Of a DNA stretch of 64,000 bases, positions 18,725-26,209 are shown in pieces. How positions within the stretch are numbered: the first letter of the stretch is position 1; each line of letters opens with the position of its first letter. The notes beneath the pieces were generated by a model. The model did no database searches. It was not told where the DNA came from and worked only from the letters and a program-made list of their open reading frames with translations. The DNA is from Acidaminococcus fermentans DSM 20731 (GTDB lineage: Bacteria; Bacillota; Negativicutes; Acidaminococcales; Acidaminococcaceae): positions 1,364,001 through 1,428,000 of the forward strand of contig NC_013740.1 in the NCBI RefSeq assembly GCF_000025305.1, given 5' to 3'. Made by a program: the position numbers and the translations under genes.

Positions 18725-18753
18725 TTGCACCTTTCCCCCGTTTATTGTATGAT
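18725..18753 (+). promoter_or_regulatory. Candidate promoter of hydF
   Basis: Plus-strand TTGCAC, 17-base spacer, TATGAT, about 70 bases before the hydF ATG. Confidence 0.6.
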
Positions 18754-18824
18754 AAGGGCAAACAATCATTCTTTGTACTTTGTCTAATGTTCGGCAAAGC
18801 CCATTTCCCAAGGAGGGACCCTGT

Positions 18825-20042
18825 ATGCCTGCATCTCTCAACGCCACCCCTTCCGGGGAGCGTACCCATATCGGCCTGTTTGGCTGCCGGAACGCCGGCA
18901 AATCTTCCCTGATCAACGCCATTACCGGCCAGGACCTGGCCATTGTATCCGATTACAAAGGCACCACCACCGATCCGGTATCCAAAGCCATGGAGATCCT
19001 GCCCCTGGGGCCGGTGCTCCTTACCGACACCCCGGGGATGGACGATGATACGGATCTGGGCCAGTCCCGGATCGAAAAAGCCCGTCTGGTGCTCCGGAGC
19101 ACGGATATCGCCCTGCTGGTGGTGGATGCCGCCACGGGGATGAACGATTTCGACCGGAAGCTGCTCCAGGAAATCCGGGACCGGAAGATCCCCTACCTGG
19201 TGGTGTTCAACAAATGCGACCTGGTCCCCAGCTTCACCCTGCCGGAAGACCTGAAGGACCACAGCATGCTGGTCAGCGCCCAGGCCGGCACCCGGATCTG
19301 GGAACTGAAAGAACGGATCTCCCAGGCCCTGGGCAAAGAGGAAGTGAAAAAGCCCCTGCTCCTGGACCTGTTGGAACCCCATGCCCTGGTGGTGCTGGTG
19401 GTACCCTGTGACGAAAGCGCCCCCAAGGGACGGCTGATCCTGCCCCAGCAGCAGACCATCCGGGAACTCCTGGACGGCCACTGCAGCGTCCTGGTTGTCC
19501 AGCCCCAGGAACTGCCCGCCATGATCCGCCTTCTGGGCCAAAAAATCAGCCTGGTGGTCACCGACAGCCAGGCCTTCCATACGGTCAGTCAGATGGTGCC
19601 CCCGGAGATCCGGCTCACCAGCTTCTCCATCCTGTTCGCCCGCTACAAGGGTCAGCTGGCCCCCTTCCTGGAAGGTGCCCTGAAGCTGAAGGACCTGAAG
19701 GACGGAGACCCGGTGCTGATTTCCGAAGGATGCACCCATCACCGGCAGTGCAACGATATCGGCACTGTGAAGCTGCCCAACTGGATCCGGAAATATTCCG
19801 GAGCCCGGCCAGATTTCCACTACAGCAGCGGCAAGGGGTTCCCGGACGACCTTTCTTCCTTTAAACTGGTAATCCACTGCGGCGCCTGCATGCTGAATCC
19901 CCAGGAAGTGGCCTACCGCCAGGGCGCCGCCCAAAAACAGAACGTGCCCATGACCAATTACGGCATCGCCATCGCCTGCATGAACGGGATCCTGCCCAGA
20001 GTCCTGGCCCCGTTCCCGGAGCTGTTGGAGAAGGTGAAGTAA
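18825..20042 (+). CDS. hydF: [FeFe]-hydrogenase H-cluster maturation GTPase HydF
   Basis: A 405-residue scaffold that assembles the 2Fe subcluster and delivers it to the [FeFe]-hydrogenase. The GTPase domain has GCRNAGKS at residues 20-27, DTPG and NKCD. The C-terminal iron-sulfur ligands follow the HydF pattern: CTHH in SEGCTHHRQC and HCGAC later on. The ATG at 18825 has AAGGAGGG eight bases upstream; a TTG-initiated extension to 18780 lacks support. hydE and hydG are not in the window. Presence implies hydrogen-evolving fermentation. Confidence 0.97.
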   Translation: MPASLNATPSGERTHIGLFGCRNAGKSSLINAITGQDLAIVSDYKGTTTDPVSKAMEILPLGPVLLTDTPGMDDDTDLGQSRIEKARLVLRSTDIALLVVDAATGMNDFDRKLLQEIRDRKIPYLVVFNKCDLVPSFTLPEDLKDHSMLVSAQAGTRIWELKERISQALGKEEVKKPLLLDLLEPHALVVLVVPCDESAPKGRLILPQQQTIRELLDGHCSVLVVQPQELPAMIRLLGQKISLVVTDSQAFHTVSQMVPPEIRLTSFSILFARYKGQLAPFLEGALKLKDLKDGDPVLISEGCTHHRQCNDIGTVKLPNWIRKYSGARPDFHYSSGKGFPDDLSSFKLVIHCGACMLNPQEVAYRQGAAQKQNVPMTNYGIAIACMNGILPRVLAPFPELLEKVK

Positions 20043-20048
20043 AAAAAG

Positions 20049-20170
20049 AGGCGCTGTGAAAAAATCATCCACAGCGCCTTTATTTCGCTTGCGTCAGCTG
20101 GCTTCCATCGGCTAGTGACTAGAGACTAGTGACTGGTGACGGGGTGTGAAAAAGCATTTTTTCACACCCC
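20049..20170. repeat. Hairpin-heptad-hairpin element between hydF and the CDF transporter gene
   Basis: Three parts. Hairpin AGGCGCTGTG/CACAGCGCCT (20049-20079) followed by TTTATTT, a terminator for hydF. Heptads CTAGTGA, CTAGAGA, CTAGTGA, CTGGTGA (20112-20140). Hairpin GGGGTGTGAAAAA/TTTTTCACACCCC (20141-20170), which on the minus strand follows the CDF stop. Nearly identical copies are at 44517-44638, at 59678-59800 and, inverted, at 22480-22601. Confidence 0.85.
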
Positions 20171-20174
20171 CTTT

Positions 20175-21308
20175 TTATCCCTGCAGCGCCGAAATATCCC
20201 GGTCCACATCCACGGACACCCGGTAGCCCGGGTACAGGGCCCCCACTTCTTTTTCCAGTTCCCGGACAATGGCATCCCGGTCCCGGCCGAAGGTGACCAC
20301 CACGTCGAACCGCATGGTTTTGGCTTTCCGGTCCACATAGAACCCATGGACCTGGAGAGCCCAGGTATGCTTCATCACCAGACCGCTCACCTTCTCCCGG
20401 ATGGCTGCCGCCTCCGGATCCCGGGTGTTGCAGGAATACACCGTCACTCCGGACAGATGGACCCCGGTGGCCTGGAAGATCTTCCGGTTGATCCGATGGG
20501 TCAGCCGGTCCACCTGTTCCACCGTCATCACATCCGGCAGTTCAATGTGGACGGAAGCATAGTTCCGGCCGGGCCCGTAGTTGTTGATCATCAGATCATA
20601 GGCTCCCCGGATCTCCGGTTCCGCCACCAGCAGGTTCTTGATTTCCCGGACCAGCTGGGGATCCGGCCGTTCTCCCAGGATTTCATTCAGGGTATCCCGC
20701 AGCAGTCCATAGCCGCTGCGCAGGATGAAACAGGCAATGAAAGCCCCTACATAGGATTCCAGCGGGATTCCCCACTGGAGATACACCAGTGCCGCCACCA
20801 GCACGGAAAAAGACAGCACCGCATCGAACAGGGCATCGGACCCGGACCCCACCAGAGCCCCGGAATCCGCTTCCTTCCCCCGGGCCTTCACATACCGGCC
20901 CAGGATGATTTTGGCAATCACCGCCACCACCAGCAGCACCAGGGATACAGTGGTGTATTCCGGGATTTCCGGATCCAGAATCTTTTTCACACTTTCCACC
21001 AGAGCCGTGATGCCCGCATAGAAAATGATGAGGGAAATCACCAGGGCGCTGAGATATTCATACCGGCCATGGCCGAAGGGATGTTCGAAATCCGGGTTCC
21101 GGTCCGCCAGTTTGGCTCCGGCCACCGTAATAATGGAAGACAATACATCGGACAGGTTGTTCACCGCATCCATCAGGATGGCAATGGAATTGGTGGAAAA
21201 ACCCACCACCGCCTTGAATCCCGCCAGCAGTATATTGACCCCGATGCCAATGAAACTGGTCCGCAGGATGATGGATTCCCTGCGGCCGTTTGTCATGGAA
21301 GTTCCCAT
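20175..21308 (-). CDS. Cation diffusion facilitator family transporter
   Basis: A 377-residue metal/proton antiporter. Six hydrophobic helices occupy about residues 15-225. Metal-site features include NSIAILMDAVNNLSDVLSS and FEHPFGHGRYEYLSAL, the latter with the paired histidines of the CDF/MMT1 group. A C-terminal cytoplasmic domain (GAYDLMINNYGPGRNYASVH) follows, longer than in the smallest members. The metal cannot be told from sequence; zinc, iron or manganese are likely. The ATG at 21308 has GAGGGG upstream and was preferred over one 11 codons earlier. Confidence 0.93.
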   Translation of the reverse strand: MGTSMTNGRRESIILRTSFIGIGVNILLAGFKAVVGFSTNSIAILMDAVNNLSDVLSSIITVAGAKLADRNPDFEHPFGHGRYEYLSALVISLIIFYAGITALVESVKKILDPEIPEYTTVSLVLLVVAVIAKIILGRYVKARGKEADSGALVGSGSDALFDAVLSFSVLVAALVYLQWGIPLESYVGAFIACFILRSGYGLLRDTLNEILGERPDPQLVREIKNLLVAEPEIRGAYDLMINNYGPGRNYASVHIELPDVMTVEQVDRLTHRINRKIFQATGVHLSGVTVYSCNTRDPEAAAIREKVSGLVMKHTWALQVHGFYVDRKAKTMRFDVVVTFGRDRDAIVRELEKEVGALYPGYRVSVDVDRDISALQG

Positions 21309-21463
21309 AAGAACCAACCCCTCATACAGAATTGCACCCATTATAGCACAAATGGATGGGGATGGACAAAAGAAGCAGGGGGCGCAGGCCCGGCGCCCCG
21401 CCCGAATTTACGGTCCGTTCCGCTTATCGCGGGCAGGCTGACCTCTGACGTCTTACCAGCTCT

Positions 21464-21964
21464 TCACTTCTCCCCGGCCTCCATCCGCCCCTTTTCCCGC
21501 TTCAGGATCATGGCCAGTTCCGGGTCTTCCCCGGCTTCCACCGGGCCGTAATTGGTGTGGTTTCCTTCCCCGTCCCAGCTGCAGAGGAAGTACCCCATGG
21601 CACTGGCATCATATTCCACGGTGTAATACCGGGGATCTTCCCCCTGGAGCCCGTGGACCAGATAGGCCCGGGGACACAGGGTATTGAAATTCCAGCCTTC
21701 CTTGAAAGGAAAATGCATCCGCAGCACATAGCACTGGGGCAGGCCAGTGTGTTCATTGCGGATCTCCAGCCCTTCCGCGGAAAAATCCGCTTCCTGGAAA
21801 GACGGTCCATCCGCTTCCCCGGCTTCCGGCAGGTCTTTCAGGACCCCTGCACACAAGGGCCCGAACCCGTTCCCCAGAAGGAAGGGGCTGATCTGTTTCC
21901 CGTCTGGCCCGGGATAGACCACCGCCGGCAGGAACTGGTGTTCAAGGAAATACAAAGGGTCCAT
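21464..21964 (-). CDS. Protein of unknown function, downstream of the FKBP isomerase gene
   Basis: A 166-residue acidic, probably cytoplasmic protein without signal peptide or membrane segment. I do not recognise the family. It has several aromatic-rich stretches (YFLEHQFLPAVVYPG, RYYTVEYDASAMGYFLCSW). The ATG at 21964 starts one base after the FKBP stop codon, with GGAAGGG upstream, so it is cotranscribed with and probably coupled to that isomerase. Confidence 0.7.
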   Translation of the reverse strand: MDPLYFLEHQFLPAVVYPGPDGKQISPFLLGNGFGPLCAGVLKDLPEAGEADGPSFQEADFSAEGLEIRNEHTGLPQCYVLRMHFPFKEGWNFNTLCPRAYLVHGLQGEDPRYYTVEYDASAMGYFLCSWDGEGNHTNYGPVEAGEDPELAMILKREKGRMEAGEK

Positions 21965-21965
21965 G

Positions 21966-22394
21966 TTACCCTTCCACCTCGACCAGTTCAATCTTGAAGT
22001 TCAGTTCTTTTCCGGCCATTTCGTGGTTGGCGTCGAAGGTGATGGTGGAATCGGTCTTTTCCGTCACCCGCACCGGAATCTGCTGGCCGTTGGGCGTGCT
22101 CAGGGCCACCCGCTGGCCCACTTCCAGGGCTTCAGAACCGGGCATCTCGGCGATTTTCACCGTCAGGACGTTCTGGGGATTGGGCTGCCCATAGGCTTCT
22201 TCCGGCATCAGGTGGATGTTCTTCACTTCCCCCACAGCCATATCCCGGACCGCATCATCGAATCCCTTGATCATCATGCCGGCACCCACCACGAATTCCA
22301 GCGGTTCCCCCCGGTCATAGGAAGAATCGAATTTGGTCCCGTCGTTCAGGGTCCCTTCATAATGGACTTTGACTTTCTTGTTTTCGTTGCTCAT
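21966..22394 (-). CDS. FKBP-type peptidyl-prolyl isomerase, SlyD-like
   Basis: A 142-residue prolyl isomerase and chaperone. The FKBP core ([20 protein letters not shown], then [18 protein letters not shown]) is interrupted by the insert-in-flap chaperone domain (about residues 70-120) typical of SlyD. The histidine-rich metal-binding tail of E. coli SlyD is absent; the protein ends ELVEVEG. The ATG at 22394 has GGAG six bases upstream. A longer open frame runs into repeat DNA and begins with residues also encoded by another copy of that repeat, so it is not real coding sequence. Confidence 0.92.
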   Translation of the reverse strand: MSNENKKVKVHYEGTLNDGTKFDSSYDRGEPLEFVVGAGMMIKGFDDAVRDMAVGEVKNIHLMPEEAYGQPNPQNVLTVKIAEMPGSEALEVGQRVALSTPNGQQIPVRVTEKTDSTITFDANHEMAGKELNFKIELVEVEG

Positions 22395-22479
22395 GTTTTT
22401 CTCCATTCTGTAGATAGATTCAGAAACTGTCAGACAGTCCTTATTGTACCGTACATAAGAAGGAAAGTAAACTGGAAAG

Positions 22480-22631
22480 GGGGTGTGAAAAAATGCTTTT
22501 TCACACCCCGTCACTAGTCACTAGTCTCTAGTCACTAGCCGATGGAAGCCAGCTGACGCAAGCGAAATAAAGGCGCTGTGGATGATTTTTTCACAGCGCC
22601 TTTGTCAGCTGTCAACGGTCAACGGTCAGCG
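22480..22631. repeat. Inverted copy of hairpin-heptad-hairpin element plus second heptad array
   Basis: Hairpin GGGGTGTGAAAAA/TTTTTCACACCCC (22480-22509), heptads GTCACTA, GTCACTA, GTCTCTA, GTCACTA (22510-22537), hairpin AGGCGCTGTG/CACAGCGCCT (22571-22601), then GTCAGCT, GTCAACG, GTCAACG, GTCAGCG (22604-22631). The unit is the reverse complement of the one at 20049-20170. The GGCGCTGTG hairpin faces the minus-strand gene ending at 22693 and would terminate it. Confidence 0.85.
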
Positions 22632-22680
22632 GCCCTTACGGCACCGCAATGGATCTGCCGGCCCTTCCGGCCCGCCTGGC
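22632..22680. repeat. GC-rich dispersed element fragment
   Basis: CTTACGGCACCGCAATGGAT followed by GGCCCTTCCGGCCCGCC. Related TACGG-CGCAATG and GGCC-rich blocks occur near 25822, 52048-52140, 55213-55250 and 61685-61745. Confidence 0.45.
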
Positions 22681-22692
22681 TTCTTATTTCCT

Positions 22693-23283
22693 TCACTCCG
22701 CCTGATGGATGTGGATTTCCCGGATGACACCCCGGGTTACCCTGAAGGCCAGGGTGGTGGTTTTGTTGGCGTGGTATTCGTAGATGGTTTCGTCCAGTCT
22801 GGCATGGTTTTTGGCATTTTCCTCTGCCGGGATCTTGGGAGAATCATACTGCCGGGTCCATACAGAATCCGCCTGACCGTACACATCGTTCAGCACCGTT
22901 TCCCCCATGCCCACCTGGACCCCGTCCGGGGTGGCATCCCCCCATTTGGACGTTTTCATGTCCGTCAGCACATAGGGTGTGTCCGCCATATATTGGATAA
23001 ACAACAGGGTCCGGGAAGGGTAATGGTATTCCCTGGCAGCCCTTCCATATTTCACAGACTGGGGCGCCCCCAGCACCTCCTCCACCCGGCCCATGGTATC
23101 CCCCGTGGCCACCCCGGCCACCGCAGCCTGACCTGGGTAGATGGAACAGCTGATGGTAATGGCCCCCAGATTGGACATGATTTCCGGATCCCGGGCCAGA
23201 GCCGGCTGCCCCGCTGCAAAAGAAAGCAGCAGGCAGCCCAGGACCAGCCCCCGGCGGATCCGTCGGTTCGCAAAATACATCAT
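22693..23283 (-). CDS. Exported protein with two BamE/SmpA-like repeats
   Basis: A 196-residue protein with a signal peptide (RRIRRGLVLGCLLLSFAAG, cleavage probably after ALA near residue 31). The mature part seems to hold two related halves: GVATGDTMGRVEEVLGAPQSV then EYHYPSRTLLFIQY, and VQVGMGETVLNDVYGQADSV then YEYHANKTTTLAFRV. This glycine-turn plus hydrophobic-strand pattern resembles the BamE/SmpA fold; that is my inference. The start has AAGGAGGT upstream. A longer frame is open but would begin within a heptad repeat. Confidence 0.65.
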   Translation of the reverse strand: MMYFANRRIRRGLVLGCLLLSFAAGQPALARDPEIMSNLGAITISCSIYPGQAAVAGVATGDTMGRVEEVLGAPQSVKYGRAAREYHYPSRTLLFIQYMADTPYVLTDMKTSKWGDATPDGVQVGMGETVLNDVYGQADSVWTRQYDSPKIPAEENAKNHARLDETIYEYHANKTTTLAFRVTRGVIREIHIHQAE

Positions 23284-23298
23284 GGACACCTCCTTCTG

Positions 23299-23333
23299 GT
23301 TCATCGTGAGTCGTTGGTCGTTCATCGTTGGTC
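23299..23333. repeat. Heptad array (GTCGTTG/GTTCATC type)
   Basis: Units GTTCATC, GTGAGTC, GTTGGTC, GTTCATC, GTTGGTC, then GTTTTGG and GATGCCAGATGC. Read in GTC phase these are GTCGTTG and GTCGTTC. The array lies just upstream of the exported protein gene ending at 22693. Confidence 0.8.
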
Positions 23334-23358
23334 GTTTTGGATGCCAGATGCTGCCGCA

Positions 23359-23958
23359 TCACCGGGAATTCGGGAATCTCTTGTCATAAGCCGTAATCCT
23401 GATGTAAAATGCCGCATCTGATACGGGAGATGGACCATGGTATACCACCAGATTCCGATTGGCCCACTCATCCCAGATGGCCGTAGTAAAGGGGATCCGG
23501 TGACTCAGGACATACTTCATGAACATCTTGTCCGTATGATCCGGGATGCCCAGGGCTCCCAACAGAACATATTCTGACAAACAGGCAGCCCGTATCCCTT
23601 CCTGGTTATTCATCATGACCAAAATAGCGATTTTGGAAACATACCCGGCCTTATTGGTGAAAATCTGGATCAGGGCACTCTGTTTGTCGGAAGCATTGGG
23701 CCGTTTGGCAGCCACCAGATAAATATCATAGGCCTCCCCTTCCACCGGTTCCTCATTGACCTTTTCCAAATGCAGATTGACGTTTTTGGCACGGTTGTGC
23801 AGAAGGATGTCTTCATAGAATTCCGTGAACTTCTTGTCAGAAACCTGGACCAGTACAGGCGGTTTGGCAGCAGCCGCATCGGCCCTGGCATACGGACCGG
23901 CAAAGGAAGAACAGGACCCCATAAGAAGCAACAGCAGTACAAGCAGAACCCTAAACAT
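23359..23958 (-). CDS. Putative lipoprotein of unknown function
   Basis: A 199-residue protein starting MFRVLLVLLLLLMGSC, a lipoprotein-type signal with the cysteine at residue 16. The rest is soluble, mixed alpha/beta by eye (VLVQVSDKKFTEFYEDILLH, ALIQIFTNKAGYVSKIAILV). I do not recognise a family. It follows two other small unrecognised genes on the same strand. The ATG at 23958 was chosen because it places the signal peptide at the N-terminus; the frame is open 50 codons further up. Confidence 0.6.
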   Translation of the reverse strand: MFRVLLVLLLLLMGSCSSFAGPYARADAAAAKPPVLVQVSDKKFTEFYEDILLHNRAKNVNLHLEKVNEEPVEGEAYDIYLVAAKRPNASDKQSALIQIFTNKAGYVSKIAILVMMNNQEGIRAACLSEYVLLGALGIPDHTDKMFMKYVLSHRIPFTTAIWDEWANRNLVVYHGPSPVSDAAFYIRITAYDKRFPNSR

Positions 23959-24094
23959 AGTGACCGCCCCTTTCCGTATCAGACAATGCGTTCCAGCCCG
24001 TTTTTCCGTACGAAAAACATCAACCAGACACTCCCTTACGGCATCCCGATGGACCATCCCGGCCCCGCCGTCCTCCTCTTCACTCTGCCCTGGT

Positions 24095-24538
24095 TCATTC
24101 CCTTCCATCGAGCCGTTTCAGCTGCAGGGATACGATGTTTCCGAAATCACACTGGTCGGCCACCAGATCGCAGGTTACATTCTGCTTCCATTCCGGATCC
24201 ATCTCATCGATGAACTTCAGGGCATCCCCTTCGCTCATCCAGTCCCCATCGATGGCCACCGGCCCCAGGAGATAGGCGGTGAACACGATGGTCCCCTGGT
24301 TGTCTTCATTCCCTTCCTGGTAAATGGCCTGCTCCAAAGTTTCCGCCTGGGGATCCAGCTTTTTCAGCACCTCATTGAGCCCCGCCAGAGCCTCCTCAAT
24401 CTTCTCCATAAAAGGCCGTGCCGCCTCCGGGCTCATCCGGAATTCATAAAAATCCGGCCCCTGGCAGAAATTCACATACCCATAGACCGCCGTTTCCACC
24501 GTACCAAAATCCATATCCTCTGCCAATACAAAGCTCAT
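24095..24538 (-). CDS. Small acidic protein of unknown function
   Basis: A 147-residue, strongly acidic, soluble protein (MSFVLAEDMDFGTVETAVYG start). There is no signal peptide or recognisable domain; an amphipathic helix (EKIEEALAGLNEVLKKL) lies at about residues 45-62. GGAGGG seven bases before the ATG at 24538 supports this start. The longer open frame upstream runs through a heptad array and is discounted. Confidence 0.6.
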   Translation of the reverse strand: MSFVLAEDMDFGTVETAVYGYVNFCQGPDFYEFRMSPEAARPFMEKIEEALAGLNEVLKKLDPQAETLEQAIYQEGNEDNQGTIVFTAYLLGPVAIDGDWMSEGDALKFIDEMDPEWKQNVTCDLVADQCDFGNIVSLQLKRLDGRE

Positions 24539-24610
24539 GATAAAACCCTCCTTTTGTTTTCCTGATTCCAGTATAGCAGAAGAAGTGGGGAGAATTGGGG
24601 ACAGAATGTG

Positions 24611-24652
24611 GTTCATCGGGAGTCGTTGGTCGTTCATCGTGAGTCGTTCATC
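24611..24652. repeat. Heptad array (GTCGTTG/GTTCATC type), six units
   Basis: Units GTTCATC, GGGAGTC, GTTGGTC, GTTCATC, GTGAGTC, GTTCATC, then GTCCC. It is intergenic between the small acidic protein and the Rpn nuclease. Confidence 0.8.
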
Positions 24653-24834
24653 GTCCCGCTCTGCACTCTTCTCCGTGCATCCCGCGGGGCCGTGTCTGCC
24701 TTCTGACCAGGCCCCAAAAATCCCATTCATGCCGGTAAAATGCCTGATAATGACCTTCTTTTTCCAGTTGGGAAGGATTTTTTCTGTTCCCTTCAGAAGA
24801 AATTCCCCATACAACTTTTTAAGGAGGCCAGTCT

Positions 24835-25692
24835 ATGGAAAGAATCAAAACCTTTGACGAACTCACCATCCGGGACAATTTTCTCTTTCAGCATGTCATG
24901 CGCAATGAACGGCTTTGCAAACATCTGATTGAAAAGTTCCTGAACATCCAGATCCGTTCCCTCCAGTACCAGAGTTTCGAAAAAACCATCGATCTCCGTC
25001 TGGAGGGCAAAAGCATCCGCCTGGATGTCTTCGTGGAAGACAATGAAGGCCGTGTTTACGACATCGAAATGCAGTGTTCCAATTCCCCCAGGAATGACCT
25101 GGCCAAACGCAGCCGTTTCTACCAGAGCCTGATCGATGGAGAGCTGCTGGACAAGGGCAAACCCTACGAAGAACTGAATCCGTCCTACGTGATCTTCATC
25201 TGCACCTTCGACCCTTTTCACAGAGGGCTGCCCATTTACACTTTTACCCATTGCTGTAAAGAGGATAACAGGGTACAATTAAAAGACGAAGAGACCCGGA
25301 TGTTCCTGAACAGCAAGGGCAGCGAGAATGCGGCAGATCCTGACATCGCCGCCTTTCTCCGGTACGTGGACGGAAAAGCGGCTGAAGGAAGGTTCGTGGA
25401 AAGCCTGGATCAGGAAGTCCATCTTGTCAAAAGTATGGATAAAGTGAGGCGAGAATACATGATTTTAAGCGATGAAATCAGAAGACGCCAAAAAGAAGCA
25501 GCAGAAGAAGGCTGGCAGGAAGGTATGCAGAAGGGCATGCAGAAGGGTATGGAGAAGGGCCGGGAAAAAGAACGGGAAGCCAACATCCTGGGCATGCTGA
25601 AGGAAAAGATCCCCGTGGAAACCATTTCCCGAATTACCCACTATTCCCTGGACCAGATCCAGAAACTGGGAAAACTGCATGGATTGTTATAG
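24835..25692 (+). CDS. Rpn family recombination-promoting nuclease (PD-(D/E)XK transposase-like)
   Basis: A 285-residue protein of the Rpn/PDDEXK_2 family. The N-terminal part has the family start TFDELTIRDNFLFQHVM, and the nuclease core is visible as RLDVFVEDNEGRVYDIEMQ, giving D and ExQ catalytic positions near residues 63-80. The C-terminus has a run of EGxQKG/EKG repeats (about residues 223-243) and a final helix. Rpn proteins promote RecA-independent recombination, and many genomes carry dispersed copies. AAGGAGG precedes the ATG. It lies 0.5 kb from the Zorya system on the opposite strand; whether it plays any defence role is unknown. Confidence 0.85.
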   Translation: MERIKTFDELTIRDNFLFQHVMRNERLCKHLIEKFLNIQIRSLQYQSFEKTIDLRLEGKSIRLDVFVEDNEGRVYDIEMQCSNSPRNDLAKRSRFYQSLIDGELLDKGKPYEELNPSYVIFICTFDPFHRGLPIYTFTHCCKEDNRVQLKDEETRMFLNSKGSENAADPDIAAFLRYVDGKAAEGRFVESLDQEVHLVKSMDKVRREYMILSDEIRRRQKEAAEEGWQEGMQKGMQKGMEKGREKEREANILGMLKEKIPVETISRITHYSLDQIQKLGKLHGLL

Positions 25693-26209
25693 GTTGGAAA
25701 ACGCTTTGGGCGTTTTCCTTCCGAATGGAAAGGCCGCCGGAGATTCCGGCGGCCTTTGTCAGCTGTCAACAGTCAGCTGTCAGCGGCCGATTGACGCCAA
25801 ATGCCGGGCATTTGCCTTTGAATGGATCTGCCCCTTGGGCGGCCGGGACGGGCTCTCCTCCGGATAGCCCCTACGACGTTGAGGTCAGAGATATAACGAA
25901 AAATCTCAGAAACGAGGTTACCGAAGGCCCCGTTTCTCTGACCTTTGGAATCAGACATCTGATACCAACGCCGCAGGGGCGATCACAGGCCCCCCTTCCT
26001 GACTTCCGGTTTTCAATCCGCCCTTTGCAAGGGCATAAGCAGGCGCCCGACGCTTTAGCGGCGTTGGCGGTCGCTTATGCCGTAGCTGGGGACCAGCCGC
26101 AAGGCTGGTGGTGGGTTAGCAGCCCCCTGGGCTGCGTCTCCCTTCAAAAGCAGCTGCTCTGGCAGATGGTTTCCTTTTGCGTGGGACGAAAAAGGAGCTC
26201 TGCCGCTTT
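25693..26209. other. 517-bp intergenic region with heptads and a series of hairpins
   Basis: No gene is seen. It contains heptads GTCAGCT, GTCAACA, GTCAGCT, GTCAGCG (25758-25785); a GC-rich dispersed fragment (about 25822-25875); and four inverted repeats: GGTCAGAGA/TCTCTGACC (25883-25943, with inner GAAACG/CGTTTC), GGCATAAGC/GCTTATGCC (26032-26081), CCAGCC-GCAA-GGCTGG (26093-26108) and GCAGCCC/GGGCTGC (26119-26135). The last three follow zorD on the minus strand and could be its terminator region or a structured RNA. Confidence 0.6.

Noticed and set aside
15440-18787. Long plus-strand open frame opposite topA and dprA
   Set aside because: Same reasoning: antisense shadow of conserved genes, no ribosome site, no recognisable domain.
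18600-20072. 490-codon minus-strand frame opposite hydF
   Set aside because: hydF has a promoter, a strong ribosome site and all motifs; the reverse frame has none.
20112-20140. Heptad arrays considered as CRISPR repeats
   Set aside because: Units are 7 bp with no spacers, and no cas genes are nearby.
23284-23325. N-terminal extensions encoded by repeats (residues such as NDQRLTMN) on several small proteins
   Set aside because: The same peptide is encoded at different places because the heptad repeat is there; internal starts with good ribosome sites and signal peptides are better.
24835-25692. Rpn gene called as an insertion sequence
   Set aside because: No terminal inverted repeats or target duplication could be seen around it, and Rpn proteins are now viewed as nucleases rather than classical transposases.
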